Below, piece after piece: positions 9,248 to 17,984 of a DNA stretch of 46,141 bases; positions within the stretch are counted from its first letter, which is position 1; every line of letters begins with the position of its first letter. This stretch comes from Phycicoccus sp. (GTDB lineage Bacteria; Actinomycetota; Actinomycetes; Actinomycetales; Dermatophilaceae): assembly GCA_017993715.1 (NCBI GenBank), contig JAGOME010000035.1, forward strand, positions 1 to 46,141. Direction: 5' to 3'. The notes under the pieces are model-generated. The model was not told where the DNA came from and searched no databases. It worked only from the letters and a program-made list of their open reading frames with translations. Made by a program: the position numbers and the translations under genes.

Positions 9248-9960
9248 GGATGCTCCCCGGGTGGGCTGATCTGATAGTCACAGGCGGCGGCCTTGGCCAG
9301 GGCTTGCTCGCGCATCCCGGGGGCGTCCAGCGCGCCGTCGACGAGCCCGGCGAAGCCGATCGCGACCCGGGCGCCGCCAATGGGGACCAGTCCCACAACG
9401 ACCGGCTCGTGCGGGCCGAAACGAACGCCAGTCCCGGCCGGGACGTCCAGGTGCATGCCGTAGGCCGCGCTCCGGTCGAAGCGCAGGGCGGCGTTGGCCT
9501 CGAAAAAGTGCCAGTGCGACGTCACCGTCACGGCCACCTCGGCGGTGTTGCGCACGACGATCTCGACCCGGGCTGGATTGGTCGTGATCGCGACGGGCGC
9601 CGTGAGGACGGCCCCGGGGCGATCCTCGGCGGCGAGGCCGTCGCCCCCCGCCTCGTCGACGCGGAAGGGATCGCGCACGACGACCAGTCGTGTGCCGTCG
9701 TCGAAGACGGCCTCGACGGTCACGTCGGGGACGACCGCGGCGACCCCGGGCAGGATGTCGCCCGGCCCCAGGACGGAGCGGCCGGCCGCAACGACCTGCG
9801 GCATCCGCAGCCCGTCACGGGCGGCCTCGATCACCGTATTGGCCACGAGTGCAACAGATTCGGGCACATTGAGCTGGAGGCCGCGGGCGCGGCGCCGGCC
9901 GGCCACGTCGGCGGCCGTCGCAATCAACAGGCGGTCACGTTCGGTCGGAGTCAGCCGCAT
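9244..9960 (-). CDS. ureAB: urease gamma-beta fusion subunit
   Basis: In this 238-residue protein, residues 1-100 are a UreA (gamma) domain (MRLTPTERDRLL, RRRARGLQLNVPESVAL, EAARDG) and about 113-215 a UreB (beta) domain (PGAVLTAP, SHWHFFEANAALRFDR, IPIGG-like GLVPIGGARVAIGF). Such fusions are known in several bacterial ureases; the beta domain helps close the active-site flap of the alpha subunit. The ATG at 9958-9960 lies inside the end of the amidohydrolase gene, and the stop overlaps the alpha start, so all three are coupled. The C-terminal 25 residues beyond the beta domain are not recognisable. Confidence 0.9.
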   Translation of the reverse strand: MRLTPTERDRLLIATAADVAGRRRARGLQLNVPESVALVANTVIEAARDGLRMPQVVAAGRSVLGPGDILPGVAAVVPDVTVEAVFDDGTRLVVVRDPFRVDEAGGDGLAAEDRPGAVLTAPVAITTNPARVEIVVRNTAEVAVTVTSHWHFFEANAALRFDRSAAYGMHLDVPAGTGVRFGPHEPVVVGLVPIGGARVAIGFAGLVDGALDAPGMREQALAKAAACDYQISPPGEHP

Positions 9961-11645
9961 GTGCCCATCCTTTCGTGCACGACGGCTCCGGAGGCCACCG
10001 TGAGGTCGACGGTCGCATCGGCCACCGGCAGGCGCCCGCCGTGCCCGAATGCCGGCGCGCAGATGTCGGTGTCGAGCATGACCACGTCGGCGCGGGCCCC
10101 CACGCGCAGCTCGCCGGCCTCAGCATCGTGGTTGACGTAGGCCGACCCTGCCGTGAAGGCATCCAACGCTTCGTCCAGACCGAGCGCGAACTGGGGGAGG
10201 AAGGCGGCGCGGTCGCGATGGTCCGGGTCGACCCGATTGACGGCTACCTCGATCTGCTCCAAGGGATTCGCGGTGGTGACGGCCCAGTCGCTGCCCATGG
10301 CCAGGCGCGCGCCCGACGCGCGCAGGGCCGCAAACGGATATTGCAGAACGGCGCGCTCAGGTCCGAGGAAGGGGATCGTCAACTCATCCATCTGTGGCTC
10401 CGACTGCGCCCAGTAGGCCTGACAGTTCGCGACCACTCCAAGCTCGGCGAACCGGGGGATGTCGGCGGGCTGAAGCACCTGGAGATGGGCGATGTGATGA
10501 CGCAGGTCGTTGGCCCCATTGCGTTCTCGCGCAACCGAGATAGCGTCCAAAGACATGCGTGCTGCGCGGTCCCCAATCGCGTGGAGGTGCACCTGGAAAC
10601 CGTGGGCGTCGAGCTGGGCGACGGCCTCGGCAAGCAGGTCGGGATCGACGTAGCTGAGGCCATGGTTGTCGGAATGTCCGCCGCACCCGTCGCAGTAGGG
10701 CTCGAGCAGTGCGCCGGTGTGGTTCTCCAGGACCCCGTCAGTCATGATCTTGACCGTCGTCGGGTGAAAGCCAGCCCCGAGGACGTCGGGGGAGGCGGCA
10801 TTCGACGCACCTTCGCGTTGCGTGAGCAGATCGTCGATCTGGTCCAGGCCGCGGTGGCGGTCCCACCACAGCGCCCCGACGACGCGGGCGGTGAGTTCGC
10901 CGCCCACGGCCAGCTCCCGATAGGCCGCGAGCGTGCCGGGTGTCACCCACGCGTCCTGCCACCCGGTGATCCCGAGGCCGTGCAGGTGGCGCTGCGCCTG
11001 CAGGATGCTCGCGCGCCACTCTGCCGTGCTCGGTGTCGGGACGATGGTGTCGTTGAACCAATAGGCGGCGCCCTCGTGGAGGGTGCCGCTCGGCTCGCCG
11101 CTGATCGAGTCCCGTTCGATCCGCCCGTCGGAGGGATCGGGGGTGCCGGCGTGAATGCCGCCCACCTCCAACGCGCGGGAGTTGACCCAGGCGCCGTGGA
11201 CGTCACGGTTGAAGAGGAAGACCGGACGGTCCGGCACGACCGCGTCGAGATCTTCCTTGCGTGGAGTGCCACCCGGGAAGTACTCCATGGCCCAGCCGCC
11301 GCCGAGGATCCAGGGCTCATCCGGGTGGGCTGCGGCATACGCGGAAATCTGGTCGAGATAGGCCGCGCGGCCCACGGTGTCGTTGAGCCACAGGCGCAAC
11401 TGGTTGCGCCCCGCGAAGGGTGCATGCACATGGGCATCCTGGAAGCCGGGCAGGACGAGGCGTCCCTGACCGGTGACGACCCGGGTGTGGGCGCCGATCA
11501 GGTCGGTCATGTCGTCGTCCCGACCCAGGCGCACGACCCGATCTCCACGGACTGCCAGGGCGCTGGCCCAGGACGTCACACCCCCTCGGCGCCCGCACCG
11601 GATGCGGGCGCCGGTGATGACCAGCTCAGCGACCTCAGTGGACAC
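9951..11645 (-). CDS. amidohydrolase family protein (YtcJ/Amidohydro_3 type)
   Basis: The 564-residue protein is a metal-dependent hydrolase of the YtcJ-like group. Seen: the metal motif HVH at residues 72-74 in LPGFQDAHVHAPF, the conserved KIMTDGVLENHTGALLEPY, VHLHAIGDRA, a histidine-rich HHIAHLQVL, and the aspartate in MGSDWAV, followed by the C-terminal beta-sandwich return (LRVGARADVVMLDTD). The family includes N-substituted formamide deformylases and other amide or ureide hydrolases, with many untested members. The start is GTG (11643-11645), 11 bases inside the end of the permease gene, so the two are translationally coupled. Lying between an NCS1 permease and urease-like subunits, it probably makes the substrate of the urease-like enzyme, or acts beside it. 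Confidence 0.85.
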   Translation of the reverse strand: MSTEVAELVITGARIRCGRRGGVTSWASALAVRGDRVVRLGRDDDMTDLIGAHTRVVTGQGRLVLPGFQDAHVHAPFAGRNQLRLWLNDTVGRAAYLDQISAYAAAHPDEPWILGGGWAMEYFPGGTPRKEDLDAVVPDRPVFLFNRDVHGAWVNSRALEVGGIHAGTPDPSDGRIERDSISGEPSGTLHEGAAYWFNDTIVPTPSTAEWRASILQAQRHLHGLGITGWQDAWVTPGTLAAYRELAVGGELTARVVGALWWDRHRGLDQIDDLLTQREGASNAASPDVLGAGFHPTTVKIMTDGVLENHTGALLEPYCDGCGGHSDNHGLSYVDPDLLAEAVAQLDAHGFQVHLHAIGDRAARMSLDAISVARERNGANDLRHHIAHLQVLQPADIPRFAELGVVANCQAYWAQSEPQMDELTIPFLGPERAVLQYPFAALRASGARLAMGSDWAVTTANPLEQIEVAVNRVDPDHRDRAAFLPQFALGLDEALDAFTAGSAYVNHDAEAGELRVGARADVVMLDTDICAPAFGHGGRLPVADATVDLTVASGAVVHERMGTCG

Positions 11646-13110
11646 CCGGCAGGACCCCCTCCTCTTCGACCAGCGCTCGTTCGGTGGCCAGGTCCAGCGA
11701 CCGGCAGAACCACCAGTAGAGCACCCCGGCGACGGGGAGGCCGATGAAGATCGAGTAGTCCACGCCGCCCAGGGCGTTCGCGATGGGACCGGTGAACGGC
11801 GTGGTCACCATGAAGGGCACCATGACCAGGATGGTGACGAGGTAGGCCACGTTGCCGCGCCACCCCCAACGACCGTAGATGCCGTCCGGGTTGAAGATCT
11901 CCCGGATCGAGTACAGGCCCCGGCGCACGAAGAAGAAGTCGACGAGGTTGATCGCGGTCCACGGGGTGAACAGGTAGGCCAGGAAGATCAGGACGTTGCC
12001 GTAGAAGCTGTTGAACCGGTCGACGCCGACGAAGGTGGCGATCGCCCAGACCATGAGGAACATCAGGCCGATGCCCATGGCGCGGGTCCGCAGCGTGGGT
12101 TTGATCGGCTTGATCGAGTCTCGGATCGAGATCATCGACATCATCCCGCCGTACTGGTTAATCGCCATGATCGACAGCAGCCCGAGCAGCAGGGAGAACA
12201 CCGTGATCCAGCCGAAGCCGGGGAAGAGACCCTCGGCGATGTCGTAGAAGGCCTGCACGGGGGTCGCGTCCGGACCGGCGGCGGCATACATGATCGAGCC
12301 GAGCGCGAAGACCCAGATCGCGGAGATCGCACTGGGCAGGTAGGTCCACCAGAACGTGGAGCGCACTCCGACGCCAGCAGGCAGGTAACGCGAGTAGTCC
12401 GAGACGTAGGGGGCCCAGCCGAGCTGGAAGCCGGCGACGATAACGAAGACCGTCATGAACTGTGCGCCGCGGAACTCCCCGAGGGTCCAGGCGCCCTGCG
12501 GGAGACCGTTGGTGGTGACGGCGGCGATGGTGAGGATGGCCATGATGGCGAGCAAGGGCCAGGTGAGCCACTGGTTGATCTTGTGGATCCAGTGGTATCC
12601 GTACAGCGCGATCACGGCGGCGATGCTTGCGCTGATGAAATAGCCCACTCCGGTCGGCAGTCCGACCAGGACGTTGAGGGCGTCTCCGGACAGGATCGCG
12701 TCGGAGGTGTTGTAGGCGATGTAGTTCACCAGCGCGAAGATCCAGACCGTCACCGCGGCCCCGAGATAGCCGAACTGGGGGCGGGACTGCAGCAGCTGCG
12801 GCAGACCGAGCTGGGGACCCTGGGCGGAGTGAAACGCCATGAAGAACGTGCCGAAGAGGGAACCCAGGATGGTCGCGATGAGGGTCCACATGAGGCCGGC
12901 ACCGATCGAGATGGTCGCGACGCCGGTGGCCATCCCGGTCAGGTTGACGTTGCTGACGAACCAGATCGAGCCCAGGCTCGACACCTTGCCGTGGCGCTCC
13001 TCGTTGGGGACCCAGTCGATGGAATGGGACTCCATGCCCGGGGGCTGGATAGCCTCCGGCGGCTGATCGATTGCCGGAGGGGTCGGATCGGTCCCGTGGT
13101 TCCCTGCCAT
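11635..13110 (-). CDS. NCS1-family permease (purine/cytosine/ureide type)
   Basis: The 491-residue protein has about twelve hydrophobic segments, a hydrophilic 40-residue N-terminus, and NCS1 hallmarks such as SNVNLTGMATGV, FQLGWAPYVSDYSRYLP and FTPWTAINLVDFFFVRRGLYSI. NCS1 transporters import nucleobases, allantoin, hydantoins or thiamine using H+ or Na+. It is the first gene of the permease-amidohydrolase-urease-like operon, and AAGGAGGAG lies just before the ATG. A palindrome 30-50 bases upstream probably binds the divergent TetR regulator. The substrate cannot be read from sequence; a nitrogen-rich heterocycle or ureide would fit the hydrolases downstream. Confidence 0.88.
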   Translation of the reverse strand: MAGNHGTDPTPPAIDQPPEAIQPPGMESHSIDWVPNEERHGKVSSLGSIWFVSNVNLTGMATGVATISIGAGLMWTLIATILGSLFGTFFMAFHSAQGPQLGLPQLLQSRPQFGYLGAAVTVWIFALVNYIAYNTSDAILSGDALNVLVGLPTGVGYFISASIAAVIALYGYHWIHKINQWLTWPLLAIMAILTIAAVTTNGLPQGAWTLGEFRGAQFMTVFVIVAGFQLGWAPYVSDYSRYLPAGVGVRSTFWWTYLPSAISAIWVFALGSIMYAAAGPDATPVQAFYDIAEGLFPGFGWITVFSLLLGLLSIMAINQYGGMMSMISIRDSIKPIKPTLRTRAMGIGLMFLMVWAIATFVGVDRFNSFYGNVLIFLAYLFTPWTAINLVDFFFVRRGLYSIREIFNPDGIYGRWGWRGNVAYLVTILVMVPFMVTTPFTGPIANALGGVDYSIFIGLPVAGVLYWWFCRSLDLATERALVEEEGVLPGVH

Positions 13111-13139
13111 CGTGCTCCTCCTTGAGCCTGATCACCGCG

Positions 13140-13160
13140 CGAACTAACGGTGTTAGTTCG
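13140..13160. promoter_or_regulatory. palindromic operator in the permease/TetR divergent region
   Basis: A perfect inverted repeat: CGAACTAAC, GGT, GTTAGTTCG (9-bp arms, 3-base centre). It lies 30 bases upstream of the permease start and about 100 bases upstream of the TetR start. Size and symmetry suit a TetR dimer; binding by the neighbouring regulator is inferred. Confidence 0.8.
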
Positions 13161-13263
13161 GGGACAGTACTCCTGGTGAGGTGACCTGGCAATGGTCGTG
13201 GACCCCCGTGTGGTGAGATATCGAGGAACCTGCCCCCGCAGCCCTGCCGACAGGAGGTGCCAC

Positions 13264-13887
13264 ATGCCGAATGCCGTCCGCGCCCCCCTGTCGCGGGAGG
13301 TCATCGCTCACGCGGCGCTGGGACTGCTGGACAGCCACGGAGTGGCCGCCCTGACGATGCGGGGCCTGGCGAGTTCCCTTGGCGTCAAGGCGCCTTCGCT
13401 CTACAACCATGTCCAGGGACTCGAGGACGTCGTGGACCTGGTCCAGGAGCAGGTCAATCTCGAGATCGACCAATCGGGCTTCGGCCACGACGACCTGCGC
13501 GCCGGCCTGGAGGCGGTCGCGCGCTCCTATCGCGCCGCCTACTTGCGCCACCCCCATGTCCTGGCCCACGTGGTCCGCCGCGTCATGAGGGCACCGACGG
13601 CGGTCGCCCTCTACGGGAACTTCGCGGATTGCTTTGTGCGACAGGGTGTTCCGCCCGACGACGTGCTCATGTGTACGGCGATGATCGACGGCGTCGTGCT
13701 GGGGTCGACCCTGGACACCTTCCATGCTGGCTTCACCGCGCCCGCCGACTACGCCGACAAGCACCCGGCGCTGGCCCAGGCCCTCGCTGCGAGCGATCGC
13801 GCGCAGCTCGACGACGAGGCCTTCCAGGTCGCGCTTGATGCCGTGATCACCCAGATCGAGCGCCGGATCTGCGGGGCGCGGGCCTGA
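13264..13887 (+). CDS. TetR/AcrR-family transcriptional regulator
   Basis: In this 207-residue protein the N-terminal helix-turn-helix spans about residues 12-52 (REVIAHAALGLLDSHGVAALTMRGLA, VKAPSLYNHV), followed by an all-helical ligand-binding domain with TetR_C-type features (AYLRHPHVLAHVV, IDGVVLGSTLDTFHAGF). The frame is open from 13192, but ATG 13264 has the strong site AGGAGGTG 4 bases upstream, and the shorter protein starts at the usual distance before the helix-turn-helix. It is divergent from the permease-amidohydrolase-urease-like operon and shares with it a perfect 21-base palindrome, so it is most likely the local repressor, responding to a transported substrate or product. Confidence 0.88.
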   Translation: MPNAVRAPLSREVIAHAALGLLDSHGVAALTMRGLASSLGVKAPSLYNHVQGLEDVVDLVQEQVNLEIDQSGFGHDDLRAGLEAVARSYRAAYLRHPHVLAHVVRRVMRAPTAVALYGNFADCFVRQGVPPDDVLMCTAMIDGVVLGSTLDTFHAGFTAPADYADKHPALAQALAASDRAQLDDEAFQVALDAVITQIERRICGARA

Positions 13888-14032
13888 CTCAGGCCGGCGT
13901 ACCGCAGGGCGGAACCCCGGTGTATGGGCGGCATTCTCCGTGCGCTAAGTTGGAACCAATCCAGAAAAGCGGAGGGCGAAGATGCCCCGCAACCCTGGGC
14001 CATCCCCCTCATCAAGGAGTCCTGGCACCACC

Positions 14033-14596
14033 ATGTCGCTCGTCAACAGCACCATCAAGCCCTTCGAGGCCACGGCCTACGTGAACGGCACCTTCGTCCC
14101 CGTCAGCAGCGATGACATCGCCGGCAAGTGGGCGATCTTCTTCTTCTACCCGGCGGACTTCACCTTCGTGTGCCCGACCGAGCTCGGCGACCTCGCCGAC
14201 CACTATGACGCGCTCAAGACCATGGGTGTCGAGGTCTACTCGGTCTCCACCGACACGCACTTCACGCACAAGGCCTGGCACGACGGCTCCGAGACGATCG
14301 GCAAGATCACCTACCCGATGGTCGGTGACCCGACGCACCGGATCAGCAAGAACTTCAAGATCCTGCGCAAGAACGAAGGCCTGGCTGACCGCGGCACCTT
14401 CCTCGTCGACCCTGACGGTGTCATCCAGTTCATGGAGATCACCGCCGAGGGCATCGGCCGCAACGCTGCCGAGCTCGTCCGCAAGGTCAAGGCCGCCCAG
14501 TACGTCCGTAACCACCCCGGCGAGGTCTGCCCGGCCAAGTGGGAAGAGGGCGAGCAGACCCTCGCTCCCTCGCTGGACCTCGTGGGGAAGATCTGA
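14033..14596 (+). CDS. ahpC: alkyl hydroperoxide reductase subunit C (2-Cys peroxiredoxin)
   Basis: The 187-residue length matches the classic AhpC. The peroxidatic cysteine is C47 in FTFVCPTE and the resolving cysteine C166 in GEVCPAKW. It reduces H2O2, organic peroxides and peroxynitrite in the cytoplasm, and is recycled by AhpF. The frame is open from 13982, but ATG 14033 begins the conserved [17 protein letters not shown] is present about 13 bases upstream, a rather wide spacing. ahpF follows after three bases. I could not identify a convincing OxyR-type site in the 145-base gap upstream. Confidence 0.96.
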   Translation: MSLVNSTIKPFEATAYVNGTFVPVSSDDIAGKWAIFFFYPADFTFVCPTELGDLADHYDALKTMGVEVYSVSTDTHFTHKAWHDGSETIGKITYPMVGDPTHRISKNFKILRKNEGLADRGTFLVDPDGVIQFMEITAEGIGRNAAELVRKVKAAQYVRNHPGEVCPAKWEEGEQTLAPSLDLVGKI

Positions 14597-14599
14597 CCC

Positions 14600-16192
14600 A
14601 TGCTCGACGCTGCGCTCGCCGGACAGTTGCGGACCTACCTGACCAAGGTCGTCCGTCCCGTCGTCCTCGTCTCCAGTCTGGACGAGTCGGCGACGTCGAC
14701 CCAGCTCGCCGGGCTGCTCGAGGAGATCGTCGACCTGTCTGACGGGCGCATCTCGCACGAGCGGACGGGGGACGCCGCGCGGCGCCCCTCGTTCCGGATC
14801 GTCGGGGGAGATCCCACGATCACGAATGCCGCCGAGGTCGAGTTCGCCGGTCTGCCGCTCGGTCATGAGTTCACCTCACTCGTGCTCGCCCTGCTGCAGG
14901 CCGGCGGGCACCCCTCCACTGCGGATCCGGAACTGCTGGAACGTATCCGGGGGCTCACAGGTGAGCGACACTTCGAGACGTTCTTCAGTCAGTCCTGCCA
15001 GAACTGCCCCGACGTGGTGCAGGCGCTCAATCTCCTGGCGATCCTCAACCCCCAGATCAGCCACACCTCGATCGACGGGGGGACCTTCCGCGAGGAGGCG
15101 GAGGCCCGAGGCGTCCTCGCGGTCCCGATGGTGTTCCTCGACGGGGAGTTGTTCGGCCAGGGTCGGATGACCCTCGAGGAGGTCGTCGGACGCCTCGACG
15201 TCGACGCCGAGACCGCCCAGGTTGAGCGGCTCTCAGATTTGGCCGCCTTCGATGTGCTCGTCATCGGTGGTGGTCCCGCCGGCGCTGCTGCGGCGATCTA
15301 TGCCGCCCGCAAGGGGATCCGCACGGCCCTGGTTGCCGACCGGTTCGGCGGGCAACTGCTGGACACGATGGCCATCGAGAACTTCCCTTCGGTGGCCCAC
15401 ACCGAGGGCCCCCGGATGGCGGCCGACCTGGAGTCGCAGGTGCGGTCTTACGGGGTGGAGGTCATCCTCGGGCGCTCCGTGAGCCACCTCACCCCGGCGA
15501 CCACCCTGGGCGGTGACCATGAAGTGCTGCTCGACTCGGGCGTGCGCCTGCAGGCCCGCTCGGTTGTCGTCGCAGCCGGGGCGCGCTGGCGCACGATGGG
15601 CGTGCCGGGCGAGGAGGTCTACCGCACGCGAGGCGTGACCTTCTGCCCGCACTGCGATGGACCGCTCTTCGCCGGCAAGCGCGTCGCTGTGATCGGCGGA
15701 GGCAACTCTGGCGTCGAGGCGGCGATCGACCTCGCCGGGATCGTTGAGCACGTGACCCTCGTGGAGTTCCAGGACGCCCTGCGGGCGGACGACGTGCTGC
15801 AGCGGACGCTGGGCTCACTGCCCAACGTCGACGTGCTCACGGCGACGCGGACCGCCGAGGTGATCGGTGACAGCACCAAGGTCACGGCATTGCGCGTGGC
15901 GGACCGCGACGGCGCCACCGAGCGCGACCTCGACGTGGCCGGGGTGTTCGTGCAGATCGGGTTGCTGCCCAACACCGAATGGGCCGACGGCACCCTGGAT
16001 CGCACGGCGAGCGGCGAGATCGTCATCGACGCGCGCGCGGCCACGAACGTGCCGGGGGTCTTTGCCGCAGGAGACTGCACGACCGCGCCCTTCAAGCAGA
16101 TCGCCGTCGCGGCGGGGTCAGGGGCGACAGCGGCCCTGTCGGCCTTCGATCACCTCATCCGCACGACTCAGGCTGCACTCGCGCAGGCGTGA
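14600..16192 (+). CDS. ahpF: alkyl hydroperoxide reductase subunit F
   Basis: The 530-residue protein has an N-terminal tandem thioredoxin-fold domain (about 1-205) with the disulfide C133-Q-N-C136, then a thioredoxin-reductase-like part with FAD site GGGPAG (223-228), active disulfide C349-P-H-C352, NAD(P)H site GGGNSG (366-371) and the final FAD motif FAAGDCTTAPFKQI. Electrons pass from NADH through FAD and the two disulfides to AhpC. It starts three bases after ahpC, and a strong hairpin follows the stop. Confidence 0.96.
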   Translation: MLDAALAGQLRTYLTKVVRPVVLVSSLDESATSTQLAGLLEEIVDLSDGRISHERTGDAARRPSFRIVGGDPTITNAAEVEFAGLPLGHEFTSLVLALLQAGGHPSTADPELLERIRGLTGERHFETFFSQSCQNCPDVVQALNLLAILNPQISHTSIDGGTFREEAEARGVLAVPMVFLDGELFGQGRMTLEEVVGRLDVDAETAQVERLSDLAAFDVLVIGGGPAGAAAAIYAARKGIRTALVADRFGGQLLDTMAIENFPSVAHTEGPRMAADLESQVRSYGVEVILGRSVSHLTPATTLGGDHEVLLDSGVRLQARSVVVAAGARWRTMGVPGEEVYRTRGVTFCPHCDGPLFAGKRVAVIGGGNSGVEAAIDLAGIVEHVTLVEFQDALRADDVLQRTLGSLPNVDVLTATRTAEVIGDSTKVTALRVADRDGATERDLDVAGVFVQIGLLPNTEWADGTLDRTASGEIVIDARAATNVPGVFAAGDCTTAPFKQIAVAAGSGATAALSAFDHLIRTTQAALAQA

Positions 16193-16198
16193 GACCTG

Positions 16199-16234
16199 CC
16201 CGCGGGGTCCGATGAACTCATCAGACCCCGCGGG
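16199..16234. terminator. bidirectional terminator hairpin between ahpF and the DUF937 gene
   Basis: CCCGCGGGGTC at 16199-16209 pairs perfectly with GACCCCGCGGG at 16224-16234. The loop can add a short GATG/CATC stem. It lies between convergent stops at 16192 and 16243. Confidence 0.75.
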
Positions 16235-16242
16235 TGCGCTCG

Positions 16243-16944
16243 TCAGCGGCGGCCACCGCCGAGCAGTCCGCCGAGGATGTCGGTGATGATGCTGCCCGCG
16301 TCGAGCCCACTGGACGACGCCCCGCCGCCCGAGGCTGCGCCGCCCGAGCTGGAGCCCGTCGATGATGAGGAGCCGGTGGCGCCACCCATGGCCCCGCCGA
16401 GCACGTCCTGGAGCATGTCCTGCAGACTGCCCGGGCCGCCGGTCTGGCCAGCGCTCGACCCGCTCGGCTGCGGCAATGAGCCCTCTCCCGGGCTCGGCAC
16501 CGGGGCCGGCTCACTCGACTGCCCGCCCTTGTTGCCGAAGATCTTGCCGGCCAGATAGCTGAGCACGATAGGCGCGAGGATGGGGATGAGCTTCTTGATG
16601 AGGTCCCCGCCAAGGCTGCCGCCGCTGCTCGCGGCCGGCAGGCCGCCGAGCTGGTTGACGACAGCGTCCTGCTGGGCACCGAAGATGTGTCCGGCGATCT
16701 GGGAGCCGTCCCCGGTGTCGACGTCGTCGAGGTTGACTCCGCCAGTGAACAGGCTGTCGTCGTGCTGGCCGAGGGCGCTGAGCAGCGAGTCTGCTCCGCC
16801 GTCCTGCGCGTTGGCGCCCAGGCCGCCCAGCAGGGCGGGGACAGCTGCGGCGACGGCGCGCTGCACGTCTGCGGGATCGGCCCCCAACTGCTGGGCCAGC
16901 TGGTCGATGGGCAGGGAGGCGAGGATCTCGTCGGTGGCGGTCAT
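16243..16944 (-). CDS. DUF937 family protein
   Basis: The 233-residue protein has an N-terminal alpha-helical DUF937-like part (DEILASLPIDQLAQQLGADPADVQRAVAAAVPALLGGLGANAQ, then HIFGAQQDAVVNQLGG, then a helix LIKKLIPILAPIVLSYLAGKIF). A long low-complexity Gly/Ser/Ala/Pro tail follows, ending in SIITDILGGLLGGGRR, which may be a short amphipathic helix. The function of the family is unknown. The frame is open to 17007, but ATG 16944 has GGAAGG upstream and starts at the conserved domain. It is divergent from the 2-hydroxyacid dehydrogenase gene, and the two starts are 61 bases apart. Confidence 0.75.
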   Translation of the reverse strand: MTATDEILASLPIDQLAQQLGADPADVQRAVAAAVPALLGGLGANAQDGGADSLLSALGQHDDSLFTGGVNLDDVDTGDGSQIAGHIFGAQQDAVVNQLGGLPAASSGGSLGGDLIKKLIPILAPIVLSYLAGKIFGNKGGQSSEPAPVPSPGEGSLPQPSGSSAGQTGGPGSLQDMLQDVLGGAMGGATGSSSSTGSSSGGAASGGGASSSGLDAGSIITDILGGLLGGGRR

Positions 16945-17005
16945 GGGGGGCCTTCCGGTTGGGACGCAGGCGACAATGCCTGCGGAGCCAATTATGGTCG
17001 GGCCC

Positions 17006-17932
17006 ATGGTCGTCGTGTCGCTTCCGGACCGTTCGTGGATCGATGACGTCGGGGCGGTGACCGGCGTCGAGATCGTTCAGTGGGACGGCCAGACCCCGCC
17101 ACCTCGGCCGGATATCGAGGTGTTCGTCGCGCCGTACCTCCAAGGGGCCCGGCCCGTGCAGCGTGCGGTCGAGCAGGCGCCCGGCTTGCGGCTGGTCCAG
17201 CTCCTCACCGCAGGTTTCGACGGCGTCTTCGCCGTCGTGCCGGACCGGATCGCGATCGCCAACGCCGGACCGGTACATGACGACTCGACCGCCGAGCTGG
17301 CCCTGACGCTCGCCCTCGCCGCGCTCCGTGGCATTCCTCAGGCAGTCCGCGCCGGGGAGCAGGGGCGGTGGCTCGACCTGTCCGGACGGCCGTCGTTGGC
17401 CGACCGGCGCTGCCTGGTCATCGGCTACGGCGGCGTCGGCTCTGGCATCGCCCGGCGCCTGCTCGCGTTCGGGGCCGGCGTGACGGCGGTGGCGAGCCGA
17501 CCGCGCACGGGTGACGATGTCGTGCCTGCGGTCCAGGGGATCGACGACGTGCCTGGGCTCCTCCCTGACGCCGAGGTCGTCTTCCTTGCCCTGCCCCTCA
17601 CCGACGAGACGCGGGGCCTGGTCGGCGAGGCGTTCCTCGCTCGCATGCCGCCCGGCGCTCTGCTCGTCAACGTCGCACGCGGTCCGGTCGTGGACACCGC
17701 GGCCGTGCTCCGCCACATCGGCCGCCTGCGGTTCGCCCTCGATGTCACCGATCCCGAGCCGCTGCCCCCCGAGCACCCGCTGTGGTCCGCCCCCGAGGTG
17801 CTCGTCTCCCCGCACGTGGGCGGCGCGACGACGGCATTCCGGCCCCGGGCCATCACCCTGCTGCGTGACCAGCTCGCTCGGCTGGCCGCCGGGGCTCCAG
17901 GCACGCACCTCGTCCGGACGCCCGTGCTGTGA
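17006..17932 (+). CDS. D-isomer-specific 2-hydroxyacid dehydrogenase family protein
   Basis: The 308-residue protein has the NAD-binding motif GYGGVGSG at 140-147 and the three catalytic elements of the family: Arg in VNVARGPVVD, an acidic residue in LDVTDPEPLP and His in SPHVGG. It would reduce 2-keto acids to D-2-hydroxy acids or act in reverse; the substrate is not predictable. Start: ATG 17006 is chosen because TATGGT lies seven bases upstream as a -10 box, making a leaderless mRNA likely. In-frame ATGs at 16976 and 16994 are alternatives. The DUF937 gene is divergent on its left and a phosphatase gene follows 52 bases downstream. Confidence 0.88.
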   Translation: MVVVSLPDRSWIDDVGAVTGVEIVQWDGQTPPPRPDIEVFVAPYLQGARPVQRAVEQAPGLRLVQLLTAGFDGVFAVVPDRIAIANAGPVHDDSTAELALTLALAALRGIPQAVRAGEQGRWLDLSGRPSLADRRCLVIGYGGVGSGIARRLLAFGAGVTAVASRPRTGDDVVPAVQGIDDVPGLLPDAEVVFLALPLTDETRGLVGEAFLARMPPGALLVNVARGPVVDTAAVLRHIGRLRFALDVTDPEPLPPEHPLWSAPEVLVSPHVGGATTAFRPRAITLLRDQLARLAAGAPGTHLVRTPVL

Positions 17933-17984
17933 GTTTGCTGCTGGGTGGCTGACAACAGCCGCCCAGCAGGGGCAGGATCGAGTC

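Noticed and set aside
7811-11747. Plus-strand frames of 487 and 590 codons opposite the urease-like operon
   Set aside because: They mirror the codon structure of the real genes and contain no recognisable motif.
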